Source of the DNA: CBDAQR01 sp965199055
GTDB taxonomy: Bacteria; Pseudomonadota; Gammaproteobacteria; Pseudomonadales; Halieaceae
Length of the DNA: 64,000 nt
Reading direction: 5' to 3'
Assembly (NCBI GenBank): GCA_965199055.1
Contig: CBDAQR010000004.1
Span: forward strand, 1,488,001 to 1,552,000
The notes beneath the pieces are model-generated. The model was given only the letters and a program-made list of their open reading frames with translations. It searched no databases and had not been told where the DNA came from. Position 1 is the first letter of the stretch, and the number at the start of each line of letters is the position of its first letter. This document shows, in pieces, positions 42,633 through 51,503 of the stretch. The translations under genes were made by a program, and so were the position numbers.

Positions 42633-44054
42633 ATGGCCGCGAGAACCCTGTACGACAAATTGTGGGATTTACACCTGGTGCACCAGCGCGACGATGGTTC
42701 GGCGCTGATCTATATCGATCGTCATCTGATTCACGAAGTCACTTCTCCACAGGCTTTTGAAGGTCTGCGTCTGGCGGGGCGGGAGCCCTGGCGACGCGAC
42801 GCCAATCTTGCGACGCCCGATCACAATGTCCCCACCGAGACCGTTGAGCGCAGCGGCGGCGTTGCGGCCATCCAGGATCCGGTGTCGCGGCTACAGGTGC
42901 AAACCCTTGACGACAATTGTCGAGACTTCGACATCGTCGAATTTGAGATCAATGACCAGCGCCAGGGTATTGTTCACGTCATCGGGCCCGAGTTGGGTGC
43001 GACGCTGCCAGGCATGACCGTGGTTTGTGGTGATTCACATACAGCCACGCATGGCGCGCTGGGGGCATTGGCCCACGGCATTGGCACCTCCGAGGTAGAA
43101 CATGTGCTGGCAACTCAGTGCCTGGTGCAGCAAAAAATGAAAAACCTGCTGGTGCGCATAGATGGTGAATTAAAGCCAGGCGTGACCGGCAAAGACGTTG
43201 TGCTGGCGGTGATTGGCGAAATCGGTACGGCCGGCGGCACCGGCTATGCCATTGAGTTCGGCGGCGAGGTGATTCGCTCGATGAGCATGGAAGGGCGCAT
43301 GACCGTGTGCAATATGGCGATCGAAGCTGGCGCCAGGGTGGGCATGGTCGCTGTCGATGACACCACCCTCGACTATGTTAAAGGTAAGCCCTATGCCCCC
43401 GCTGGGGACCAATGGCAGCAGGCCGAAGCGAGCTGGCGTGAGCTGCATTCCGATCCGGATGCAGTCTTCGATAAGGTCGTAGAGCTGCGCGGGGAAGATA
43501 TAAAACCTCAGGTCACCTGGGGAACGTCACCCGAGATGGTGTTGCCGGTCGACGCCAATGTTCCCGATCCGGCACGCATAGAAGATGCGGGTGAACGGCA
43601 GGCGGTCGAAAGAGCCCTGGAATACATGGGGCTGCAGCCCGGACAGGCGATAGCGGATATTCGCCCCGACAAAGTCTTCATTGGTTCTTGCACCAACTCC
43701 CGGATTGAAGACCTGCGCGCTGCCGCTGCGGTGGTGAAAGGGCGTAAAGTGGCAGACAGCGTAAACCAGGCACTGGTGGTGCCAGGCTCCGGCTTGGTCA
43801 AGGCTCAGGCGGAAGAAGAAGGGCTGCATAAGGTCTTTATAGAAGCTGGAATGGAGTGGCGTGATCCCGGTTGCTCCATGTGTCTGGCAATGAATGCCGA
43901 CAAACTGGGGCCGGGGGAGCACTGCGCGTCAACGTCGAACCGCAATTTCGAGGGTCGCCAGGGATTTGGCGGCCGCACCCACCTGGTTAGCCCGGCTATG
44001 GCGGCCGCGGCCGCCATAGCCGGACATTTCGTCGACGTACGCGACTGGAACTGA
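42633..44054 (+). CDS. leuC: 3-isopropylmalate dehydratase large subunit
   Basis: 473 residues. With LeuD it isomerises 2-isopropylmalate to 3-isopropylmalate in leucine synthesis. The Fe-S ligand motifs FIGSCTNSRIEDL and DPGCSMCLAMNADKLG (near residues 350 and 410) are intact, as are CGDSHTATHGALGALAHGIG and the C-terminal GRTHLVSPAMAAAAAIAGHF. GGGAGG 6 nt upstream supports the ATG. First gene of leuCDB-asd, with a 10-bp gap to leuD. Confidence 0.98.
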   Translation: MAARTLYDKLWDLHLVHQRDDGSALIYIDRHLIHEVTSPQAFEGLRLAGREPWRRDANLATPDHNVPTETVERSGGVAAIQDPVSRLQVQTLDDNCRDFDIVEFEINDQRQGIVHVIGPELGATLPGMTVVCGDSHTATHGALGALAHGIGTSEVEHVLATQCLVQQKMKNLLVRIDGELKPGVTGKDVVLAVIGEIGTAGGTGYAIEFGGEVIRSMSMEGRMTVCNMAIEAGARVGMVAVDDTTLDYVKGKPYAPAGDQWQQAEASWRELHSDPDAVFDKVVELRGEDIKPQVTWGTSPEMVLPVDANVPDPARIEDAGERQAVERALEYMGLQPGQAIADIRPDKVFIGSCTNSRIEDLRAAAAVVKGRKVADSVNQALVVPGSGLVKAQAEEEGLHKVFIEAGMEWRDPGCSMCLAMNADKLGPGEHCASTSNRNFEGRQGFGGRTHLVSPAMAAAAAIAGHFVDVRDWN

Positions 44055-44064
44055 GGAGAACACC

Positions 44065-44712
44065 ATGAAGAGCTTTACTGTACATGACGGGCTGGTCGCT
44101 CCTATGGATCGCGCAAACGTCGACACCGACATGATTATTCCCAAGCAGTTTCTAAAGTCGATCAAGCGCAGCGGCTTCGGTCCTAACCTGTTTGATGAGT
44201 TGCGTTATCTAGATGAGGGGCAACCCGACCAGGATAACAGCGGCCGTCCGCTCAACCCCGATTTCCCCCTCAACTTTCCGCGTTATCAGGGCGCCTCAAT
44301 CCTGCTCGCGCGTGAGAACTTCGGCTGTGGTTCGAGTCGCGAGCATGCGCCCTGGGCATTGGATGATTTTGGCTTTCGCTGTGTCATTGCGCCCAGTTTC
44401 GCCGATATCTTTTTTAACAACTGCTTTAAGAACGGTTTGCTGCCGATTGTCCTGCCGGAGGAAACCGTCGAGTCATTGTTCGCTGCGCTTTACGCGGAGG
44501 AAGGCTACAGCCTGACGGTGGATCTGCAGCGGCAAGTGGTCAAAACGCCCGCCGGTGAAGAATTCGGCTTTGAAGTCGAGGCGTTCCGCAAGCACTGTCT
44601 GCTTAACGGGCTGGACGACATAGGCCTGACACTGGAGCATGCAGACGCGATCCGCGACTATGAAGAACGTGCCAGAACGTCGTCGCCCTGGTTGTTTAAC
44701 GCCATATCTTGA
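44065..44712 (+). CDS. leuD: 3-isopropylmalate dehydratase small subunit
   Basis: 215 residues. VDTDMIIPKQFLKSIKRSGF, then ENFGCGSSREHAPWALDDFG, identify the swivelling domain of the aconitase family. It pairs with LeuC. The ATG is preceded by GAGGAGA. It ends 10 bp before the leuB start. Confidence 0.98.
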   Translation: MKSFTVHDGLVAPMDRANVDTDMIIPKQFLKSIKRSGFGPNLFDELRYLDEGQPDQDNSGRPLNPDFPLNFPRYQGASILLARENFGCGSSREHAPWALDDFGFRCVIAPSFADIFFNNCFKNGLLPIVLPEETVESLFAALYAEEGYSLTVDLQRQVVKTPAGEEFGFEVEAFRKHCLLNGLDDIGLTLEHADAIRDYEERARTSSPWLFNAIS

Positions 44713-44722
44713 GGAAGCAGTA

Positions 44723-45802
44723 GTGAGCAAAAAGGTTTTAATACTTCCCGGTGACTACATTGGACCGGAGATTATCAGCCAGGCCCGTAGAGTGCTCGAG
44801 CGGGCAATGGCGCTATTCGAACTTGATTACCAGTTAGACGAGGCGCTGCTGGGCGGCGCTGCATTGGATGCGACTGGCGTCCCCATGCCTGAGGACACTT
44901 TGGCCAAGGCCCGTGAGTCAGATGCTATTCTGCTCGGTGCCGTTGGCGGACCGAAGTGGGATGCGGTGGACCGATCGCTGCGCGCGGAAAAAGGGCTGCT
45001 CTCGATCCGCTCCGAACTGGAGCTGTTCGGCAACCTGCGTCCGGCGCTGCTCTATCCACAGCTCGCTGATGCCTCAAGTCTGAAGCCGGAGGTTGTCAGT
45101 GGCCTGGATATACTGATAGTCAGAGAGCTGACGGGCGGCATCTATTTCGGTGAGCCCCGCGGTATCCGCACCCTCGAGAACGGTGAGCGTGAGGGCTACA
45201 ACACCTACGTTTACAGTGAATCTGAGATCGAGCGAATTGGCCGTCTTGCCTTTGAATCGGCGCGCAAACGCGGTGGGCGACTATGCAGTGTGGATAAATC
45301 CAATGTGCTTGAAGTGACGATTCTTTGGCGTGAGGTCATGGACCGCCTGGCGCCCGACTATCCCGACGTAGAGTTATCGCACATGTATGTTGATAACGCG
45401 GCAATGCAGCTGGTCATGGCGCCTAAACAATTCGACGTGCTGGTTACGGGTAATATGTTTGGCGACATTCTCTCCGACGCCGCGGCCATGCTGACCGGTT
45501 CAATCGGCATGTTGCCATCTGCCTCATTAGATCAAAATGGGCGCGGTATTTACGAACCCTGCCATGGCAGTGCCCCGGATATCGCAGGGCAGGGTAAGGC
45601 TAACCCTCTCGCGACAATATTATCGGTCGCTATGATGCTGAGGTATTCCCTGGCGGCGCCAGACGCTGCGGTGGCTATTGAAAATGCGGTCAGTGCTGTG
45701 CTGGATCGTGGTCTGAGAACGGCCGACATTCACACGGCAGATACGCAATTGGTCGACACCATTACCATGGGTGATGCGGTCGTAGAGGAGTTGGCGCTAT
45801 GA
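44723..45802 (+). CDS. leuB: 3-isopropylmalate dehydrogenase
   Basis: 359 residues from the GTG at 44723, supported by GAGGAAG 5 nt upstream. NAD-dependent oxidation and decarboxylation of 3-isopropylmalate to 2-oxoisocaproate. The family motifs LLGAVGGPKWD, RELTGGIYFGEPRG, the catalytic Lys in SVDKSNVLEVTILWREV and GNMFGDILSDAAAMLTGSIG are present. The longer reading from 44639 overlaps leuD and is rejected. The stop overlaps the asd start by 4 bp. Confidence 0.98.
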   Translation: MSKKVLILPGDYIGPEIISQARRVLERAMALFELDYQLDEALLGGAALDATGVPMPEDTLAKARESDAILLGAVGGPKWDAVDRSLRAEKGLLSIRSELELFGNLRPALLYPQLADASSLKPEVVSGLDILIVRELTGGIYFGEPRGIRTLENGEREGYNTYVYSESEIERIGRLAFESARKRGGRLCSVDKSNVLEVTILWREVMDRLAPDYPDVELSHMYVDNAAMQLVMAPKQFDVLVTGNMFGDILSDAAAMLTGSIGMLPSASLDQNGRGIYEPCHGSAPDIAGQGKANPLATILSVAMMLRYSLAAPDAAVAIENAVSAVLDRGLRTADIHTADTQLVDTITMGDAVVEELAL

Positions 45803-46821
45803 GCAAGCGCGTGGATGTTGCAGTGGTTGGGGCCACCGGCGCCGTCGGTGAGGCGATGATTTCGATTCTGGAGCAGCGCGATTTCCCTGTCGGAACCTTG
45901 TATCCGCTGGCTAGCGCACGCTCTGCAGGAAAGACGGTGTCCTTTCACGGCAAGTCAGTGACGGTGCAGGATCTGGCTGAATTCGACTTCAGCCAGGTAC
46001 AAATTGGGCTGTTTTCAGCGGGCGGTAGTATTTCGGCGGAATTCGCGCCCAAAGCGGCTGCCGCGGGTTGTATCGTGATCGACAATACCTCTCATTTCCG
46101 GCGTGATGAAGATATTCCCCTGGTTGTGCCCGAGGTGAATGAACACGCGATCGCCGCTTATACCAGCCGCGGGATCATCGCCAATCCCAATTGCTCGACG
46201 ATCCAGATGCTAGTCGCGTTAAAGCCAATTTACGACGCGGTTGGCATAGAACGCATCAATGTCGCGACCTATCAAGCGGTATCCGGGACCGGCAAAGAGG
46301 CGATCGAGGAGCTCGCCGGGCAGACGGCACGCTTGCTGAATGGGCAGCCCGTCGATTGCGAGGTATACCCTAAACAGATTGCGTTCAATACCTTACCGCA
46401 TATCGACACCTTTCAGGACAATGGTTACACCCGCGAAGAAATGAAAATGGTCTGGGAAACCCAGAAAATATTTGAGGATGATTCGATTCAGGTGAATCCC
46501 ACCTGCGTGCGTATTCCGGTCTTTTATGGCCATTCTGAGGCCGTTCATATCGAAACTCGAGACCCCATCAGCGCTGAAGCTGCCCGAGAGTTGCTGGAGC
46601 AGGCGCCCGGCGTGGTTGTCATGGATCGGCATGAAGACGGTGGCTATCCAACCCCCGTGGGCGACAGCGCAGGCGAAGATCCGGTCTTTGTGGGGCGTAT
46701 TCGCGAAGATATCTCTCACCCGTGTGGACTCAACCTCTGGGTCGTGTCGGATAACGTCAGAAAGGGTGCCGCACTTAACAGCGTACAAATAGCGGAGAGC
46801 TTGCTAAAAGCATATTTATAA
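45799..46821 (+). CDS. asd: Aspartate-semialdehyde dehydrogenase
   Basis: 340 residues. Reduces aspartyl phosphate to aspartate semialdehyde for lysine, threonine and methionine. N-terminal VVGATGAVGEAMISIL is the NADP-binding loop; the catalytic Cys is in NPNCSTIQMLVALKP (about residue 131) and the His in the GHSEAVHIET segment. A 141-bp gap to fimV follows, containing an 11-bp inverted repeat. Confidence 0.97.
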   Translation: MSKRVDVAVVGATGAVGEAMISILEQRDFPVGTLYPLASARSAGKTVSFHGKSVTVQDLAEFDFSQVQIGLFSAGGSISAEFAPKAAAAGCIVIDNTSHFRRDEDIPLVVPEVNEHAIAAYTSRGIIANPNCSTIQMLVALKPIYDAVGIERINVATYQAVSGTGKEAIEELAGQTARLLNGQPVDCEVYPKQIAFNTLPHIDTFQDNGYTREEMKMVWETQKIFEDDSIQVNPTCVRIPVFYGHSEAVHIETRDPISAEAARELLEQAPGVVVMDRHEDGGYPTPVGDSAGEDPVFVGRIREDISHPCGLNLWVVSDNVRKGAALNSVQIAESLLKAYL

Positions 46822-46859
46822 AAGATACTTACGAACCTAAGTAAAGGAATATTCTAGGT

Positions 46860-46934
46860 TTTTACCGTTTTAGGCCTGGCCAGGGATTGAGTGGTACCAC
46901 GTCGAAACCGTGTTCGCTAGGGGAAACGGTAAAA
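46860..46934. repeat. Inverted repeat in the fimV leader
   Basis: TTTTACCGTTT (46860-46870) and AAACGGTAAAA (46924-46934) form a perfect 11-bp inverted repeat with 53 nt between. A GGCCTGGCC segment lies inside the loop. It could be a long stem-loop in the fimV 5' UTR or a pair of operator sites. No function is known to me. Confidence 0.5.
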
Positions 46935-46962
46935 CGGGTTATTAGAATAATAAGGCGACTAT

Positions 46963-49900
46963 ATGGTGCGTAAGTGTGCGTCGACGCTGATCCTCCTGGG
47001 CCTGTTATCGCCCGGGATGGCGATTGCGCTCGGACTCGGGGAACTGACGCTGCATTCTTACCTCAATGAGCCCCTCAAGGCCGAGGTAGATCTACTCGAA
47101 ACGGGTGGGTTGGATCCGTCACAGATCAAAATTCGCCTCGCCACGCGTGAAGACTTCACTAGAGCGGGCGTCGAGCGGGAGTATTTTCTTACCAGCCTTA
47201 AATTCACCGTCGAGATGGATGAAGACGGAGAGGGACGCCTGCATATCACCTCTCCCGATCCGGTGCGGGAGCCTTTTCTCGACTTTCTGGTTGAAGCTCG
47301 CTGGCCCACGGGCCGCTTGCTGCGGGAATACACTGTTTTACTAGATCCCCCGCTGTTCAGTGGCCCGGAGAGTGGAATCGTTTCCAGCGTTAAGGTGCCC
47401 GATGTCACAGATAGTGAGTTCGGCGACGGCGCGCAGGGCGCTTCCGAGGGTCGTGGCGACGGTTCTCGCTATGGCCAGGGTGCCTCCGATATGCCGGCAG
47501 CCGGGGCCGAGTATTTGGTGCAGCGTGACGATACGCTGTGGAGCATCGCGCGTCGTTCACGCCCCAATGGCTCTACGATTCAGCAAACCATGTTGGATAT
47601 CAAACGCCTGAATCCCGAAGCGTTCATTGGCAATAATATCAATCAGCTGAAAGCAGGCTATGTGTTGAGGCTGCCGACAACGGCCGAGATCAGCGATGTC
47701 GAGTTCGAGCAGGCGGTAGCCGAAATTGCAGAACAAGAGCAGAACTGGCAGGAAAATCTCGCCGCTATCGACGCCCGCAGGCTGGATCCTTCCAGTGCTG
47801 ATGATGCGGGAGCGGGTGCCGGTCAGGGTGACGAAGAGGGGCGTTTGCAAATTGCGGGAGTCGATGGTGATACCAGCCCAGGCGCTGAAGGCGACGTCAG
47901 CGCTCGCATGGAGAACCTGGATCGCGTTGAGCGTGATAATGCCGATCTAACTGCGCGGATCAACTCCATGGAGGAGCAGGTCGAGACGCTTAAAAGACTC
48001 GTCACCCTTAAAGACGATCAAATATCCGCGCTCCAGTCCGCGCTGGCGGGTGGCGATGCACCGGCGCCGGTTATAGACGAACAAGAAGGCACCATCGACG
48101 ATATCGTCAATGAGTTGCCTGACACTGGGCTAGAGCCGGCGGATCAGGCGACCGCCGATGCCGGCGCGGAAACACCGCCCGCGTTCACACCCAGACCGCC
48201 AGCCCCATTGCCGCAGCCAGAGCCAGGCATCGTCGATATGCTGATGGACTACCTGCTGTATATCGTGGGCTTGCTGCTATTGATCGTCGCCGGGGTCGCC
48301 TGGCGCTTTGAAGACAAGCTGAAGCTTGGCAGCCTCAAGATAAGCGTGGGTCGTGGCCGCACCAAGCAGGAAAAGGCTGGCGCGGGTTCCGACGACGATG
48401 ACGAATTCGCCGGCGTTGAATTGGTGGGCGACGACGGCTTAATCGTTGACGAGTTTATGGATGATAGTGGCGATGATGATGCCGCTGGCGCAGACTCTCT
48501 GGCCAGTTTCTCCGCGCCCGATGAAGAAGCCTATGCCGCTCAGTTTGAGTCCGGTGATGCCTTGGCGGAAGCGGATATTTACATTGCCTACGGACGTTTC
48601 CCGCAGGCAGTCGATTTGCTCAAGACAGCGATTTCCATCGAGCCAGCTAACGCGGAATACCGCGTCAAACTGATGGAAGCCTGTGTTGAAATGGTGGAAA
48701 GTGGCGAATACCAGCAGCAGTACGCGGACCTGCAGGTTATTGGAGATCAGGCCTCTCTGGAACGCGCCAGAGCGATGCTGGATGCAGTCGATGGCGGCGA
48801 AGTTTGGCTCGATGATCTGCCTGAGCCGAGTATTACTCCCGAAGAGGTTGAAGCGGCGCAGGCGGCTGCAGCAGCGAAAGCGGCACCTGAGCCGGAGCCA
48901 GCGCCCGCCGCGGCAGATGAGACAGCGCTTGAATTGGACGATTCCGACGGCGATGTCGCACTTGACCTTGAGCTGGATGATAGCACCCTCGAAGATATTG
49001 ATAGCGATGGCCTCGATCTGGACCTCGATCTGGATCTTGAGTCTGATACCGATGGGGCCAGCACCGATTTGGACCTGGCGGAGCTGGAACTGGATGCATC
49101 GGAAACGCCGACCGCGGATCTGGGTGAAGAGCCTTCAGTGGATCTGGGTGAAGAGCCCTCAGCGGACCTGGGTGAAGAGCCCTCAGCGGATCTGGGTGAA
49201 GAGCCCTCAGCGGATCTGGGTGAAGAGCCTTCAGCGGACCTGGGCGAAGAGCCCTCAGCAGACCTGGGTGAAGAGCCTTTAGCGGATCTGGGTGAAGAGC
49301 CCTCAGCGGACCTGAGTGAAGAGCCTGTTGCTGAAGCTCCAGCCACCGACGATGACGACTTCGATTTGGGTGATTTTTCCATCGACGAAGAACCGTCTGA
49401 AGAAGTAGAGATTGAGGCGGCTGAACCTGAGCTTGATGATGATCTTGATCTGAGTGAATTCAACATCGCCGATTTTGATGAAGACACTCCCGCTGAGGCC
49501 GAGCCTGAAATCCCTGAGGACGATATTGAACTGCCTGAAATCGAACTCGATGAGCTCTCAGCATCGCTTGATGACGCCAGCGAGAATGACCAGGCTGAGC
49601 CCGAGCCGGAGCTGGAACTGGCCCCCGAGGAAGATGGTGGCTTGCTCACTGATTTTGGCGATTTGGAGATCGAAGAGGGTCCTGCGGAAGACGCTGCTGA
49701 GCTGTCCCTGGACGATGCCTTGGAAGTGGCTGATGAGGCGCCTGAAGAGGATGAAGGTTTCGATCTCGACTCCCTGGAATCATTCGATCAGGGCGAATCT
49801 GAGGCTAATGGGTCTGGCGACGATGAGGGCCTCGTATTTGCAGCGGATGGCGACGAGATTGCAACCAAGCTCGATCTCGCGCGCGCCTATATGGATATGG

Positions 49901-50001
49901 GTGACCACGAGGGAGCCAGCAGCATCCTCGAGGAAGTGCTGGCGGACGGCAGTGACGAGCAGAAGCAGGAAGCACAGACACTGCTGGACAGCATCGATTA
50001 A
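46963..50001 (+). CDS. fimV: FimV-like polar hub protein
   Basis: 1012 residues. Signal peptide, then the FimV N-terminal domain (LGLGELTLHSYLNEPLKAEV). A LysM peptidoglycan-binding motif is near 185-240 (YLVQRDDTLWSIARR). A short coiled coil is near 310-365, one membrane helix near 430-447 (LLYIVGLLLLIVAGVAWRF), and a cytoplasmic TPR part near 520-600 (DIYIAYGRFPQAVDLLKTAI). An acidic tail contains nine 8-residue ADLGEEPS-type repeats, and the conserved C-terminal FimV domain (LDLARAYMDMGDHEGASSIL) closes it. It organises polar assembly of type IV pili and twitching proteins in relatives. The 5' UTR holds an inverted repeat. Confidence 0.93.
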   Translation: MVRKCASTLILLGLLSPGMAIALGLGELTLHSYLNEPLKAEVDLLETGGLDPSQIKIRLATREDFTRAGVEREYFLTSLKFTVEMDEDGEGRLHITSPDPVREPFLDFLVEARWPTGRLLREYTVLLDPPLFSGPESGIVSSVKVPDVTDSEFGDGAQGASEGRGDGSRYGQGASDMPAAGAEYLVQRDDTLWSIARRSRPNGSTIQQTMLDIKRLNPEAFIGNNINQLKAGYVLRLPTTAEISDVEFEQAVAEIAEQEQNWQENLAAIDARRLDPSSADDAGAGAGQGDEEGRLQIAGVDGDTSPGAEGDVSARMENLDRVERDNADLTARINSMEEQVETLKRLVTLKDDQISALQSALAGGDAPAPVIDEQEGTIDDIVNELPDTGLEPADQATADAGAETPPAFTPRPPAPLPQPEPGIVDMLMDYLLYIVGLLLLIVAGVAWRFEDKLKLGSLKISVGRGRTKQEKAGAGSDDDDEFAGVELVGDDGLIVDEFMDDSGDDDAAGADSLASFSAPDEEAYAAQFESGDALAEADIYIAYGRFPQAVDLLKTAISIEPANAEYRVKLMEACVEMVESGEYQQQYADLQVIGDQASLERARAMLDAVDGGEVWLDDLPEPSITPEEVEAAQAAAAAKAAPEPEPAPAAADETALELDDSDGDVALDLELDDSTLEDIDSDGLDLDLDLDLESDTDGASTDLDLAELELDASETPTADLGEEPSVDLGEEPSADLGEEPSADLGEEPSADLGEEPSADLGEEPSADLGEEPLADLGEEPSADLSEEPVAEAPATDDDDFDLGDFSIDEEPSEEVEIEAAEPELDDDLDLSEFNIADFDEDTPAEAEPEIPEDDIELPEIELDELSASLDDASENDQAEPEPELELAPEEDGGLLTDFGDLEIEEGPAEDAAELSLDDALEVADEAPEEDEGFDLDSLESFDQGESEANGSGDDEGLVFAADGDEIATKLDLARAYMDMGDHEGASSILEEVLADGSDEQKQEAQTLLDSID
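49114..49329 (+). repeat. 24-bp minisatellite inside fimV
   Basis: Nine tandem units of 24 bp encode (A/V)DLGEEPS-like octapeptides, with synonymous C/T differences between copies and a degenerate last unit. Length changes in whole units would stay in frame. It lies in the acidic linker before the C-terminal FimV domain. Confidence 0.9.
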
Positions 50002-50012
50002 GCCGACGTTTC

Positions 50013-50840
50013 GTGTCGGATACACACCAAGAATCTTCGCAGAGAATAGCGCTGACAGTCGAATACGACGGCAGCTGCTTTAACGGCTGGCAGCTGCAGC
50101 GTGGCAGTGAAGCGCACTCCGTTCAGGCCACACTTGAGCGCGCGATAGCGGGCGTCGCCGATACACCGATACGACTGCACTGTGCCGGGCGAACCGACGC
50201 TGGCGTTCACGCTACGCATCAGGTGGTTCACTTCGAAAGCCCCAACCCCAGAGAACCTGAGAATTGGTTGCGAGGTTGCAACGCCAATCTGCCTGATACG
50301 GTTGCCGTCAGGCAGGCTCAGCTTGTGGCGACGGACTTTCATGCTCGGTTTTCGGCCACGGCGCGTCGCTATCGATATCTAATCTTTAACCGGTCCACTC
50401 GCGCCAGTGTGGGTGCACGCTACTTAACTTGGGTTAGACAATCTCTGGACGCCGATTTGATGCACTCCGAGGCACAAACGCTCCTGGGTGAGCGTGATTT
50501 TAGTTCCTTCCGCGCCTCATCGTGTCAGTCAAGTACGCCCATGCGGCGCCTTGACCACATTAATGTTTCCCGGCACGGCGACATTGTCGTCGTGGACATA
50601 CAAGCCAATGCGTTCTTGCATCATATGGTGCGCAATATTGTCGGCTCCCTGTTAGTCGTCGGGAAGGGCCGCAGCGAGGAGGGTTGGATCGAGGAGCTCA
50701 TGCGCTTGAAAGATCGTACGCGCGCAGCCGATACGGCGCCTCCCAATGGTTTGTATCTGGTCGGCGTGAGCTACCCAGTGCGCTTTGGTGTCCCCGAACT
50801 GGAGCCTGGGCCGGTATTTCTCCCGGCCAGCATCTGTTAG
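50013..50840 (+). CDS. truA: tRNA pseudouridine synthase A
   Basis: 275 residues from the GTG at 50013. Makes pseudouridine at tRNA positions 38-40. RIALTVEYDGSCFNGWQLQR and the catalytic Asp in CAGRTDAGVHATHQVVHF are conserved, as are the GERDFSSFRASSCQ and NAFLHHMVRNIVGSLLVVG motifs. It lies 11 bp after fimV and 30 bp before trpF. Confidence 0.97.
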   Translation: MSDTHQESSQRIALTVEYDGSCFNGWQLQRGSEAHSVQATLERAIAGVADTPIRLHCAGRTDAGVHATHQVVHFESPNPREPENWLRGCNANLPDTVAVRQAQLVATDFHARFSATARRYRYLIFNRSTRASVGARYLTWVRQSLDADLMHSEAQTLLGERDFSSFRASSCQSSTPMRRLDHINVSRHGDIVVVDIQANAFLHHMVRNIVGSLLVVGKGRSEEGWIEELMRLKDRTRAADTAPPNGLYLVGVSYPVRFGVPELEPGPVFLPASIC

Positions 50841-50870
50841 ACTTGCAGCCCCTGATGCAAGTCTGAAACC

Positions 50871-51503
50871 GTGTCACGCACCCGAATCAAAATATGCGGC
50901 ATCACTCGACCGAGCGATGCGATGGCTGCCGTTAGCGCAGGCGCCGATTCTATAGGCCTGGTGTTTTACCCCCAGAGCAAGCGTGCGCTCGATATAGAGC
51001 AGGCCCGCGCAGTGGTCCATGGGTTGCCGCCCTTCGTAACGATTACGGCACTGTTCGTTGATGCTGAAGCCGACTATGTGCGTTCTGTCTGTAACGCACT
51101 ACCGATAGGTATGTTGCAGTTTCATGGCAGCGAGGATGAAGCTTTCTGCAGAGCATTTGCGCGACCCTGGATGAAAGCGCTGCGGGTTGCAGACGACAGT
51201 GACGTAAGCGCGATGATGAATGAATACAAAGACGCGACAGCCATCTTGTTGGATACCTATCGACCGGGCACACCCGGTGGTACTGGTGAGAGCTTCGACT
51301 GGCAACGGGCGCCTGCAGCAACGGAAATTCCGCTGGTTCTCTCCGGCGGCTTGCATGCCGGCAACGTGGGTGACGCGATCAGGGCCGTAAAGCCCTATGC
51401 GGTCGATGTCTCTGGAGGCGTGGAAAGTGCGGCCGGTATCAAGGATCCGCAGCGCATTATTGATTTTGTAGCGGCGGTGCGAACCGCAGATGAAAACGGA
51501 TGA
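50871..51503 (+). CDS. trpF: Phosphoribosylanthranilate isomerase
   Basis: 210 residues from the GTG at 50871. TIM barrel: TRIKICGITRPSDAMAAVSA is the N-terminal strand with catalytic Cys, and GADSIGLVFYPQSKR, MLQFHGSEDE, LLDTYRPGTPGGTGESFDW and AVDVSGGVESAAGIKD follow. Third step of the tryptophan branch. Its stop overlaps the trpB start by 4 bp. Confidence 0.97.
   Translation: MSRTRIKICGITRPSDAMAAVSAGADSIGLVFYPQSKRALDIEQARAVVHGLPPFVTITALFVDAEADYVRSVCNALPIGMLQFHGSEDEAFCRAFARPWMKALRVADDSDVSAMMNEYKDATAILLDTYRPGTPGGTGESFDWQRAPAATEIPLVLSGGLHAGNVGDAIRAVKPYAVDVSGGVESAAGIKDPQRIIDFVAAVRTADENG

Noticed and set aside
48747..49649. Minus-strand 300-codon Ser/Arg-rich open frame inside fimV
   Set aside because: An antisense reading of an acidic repeat region. 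The fimV frame has all family domains.
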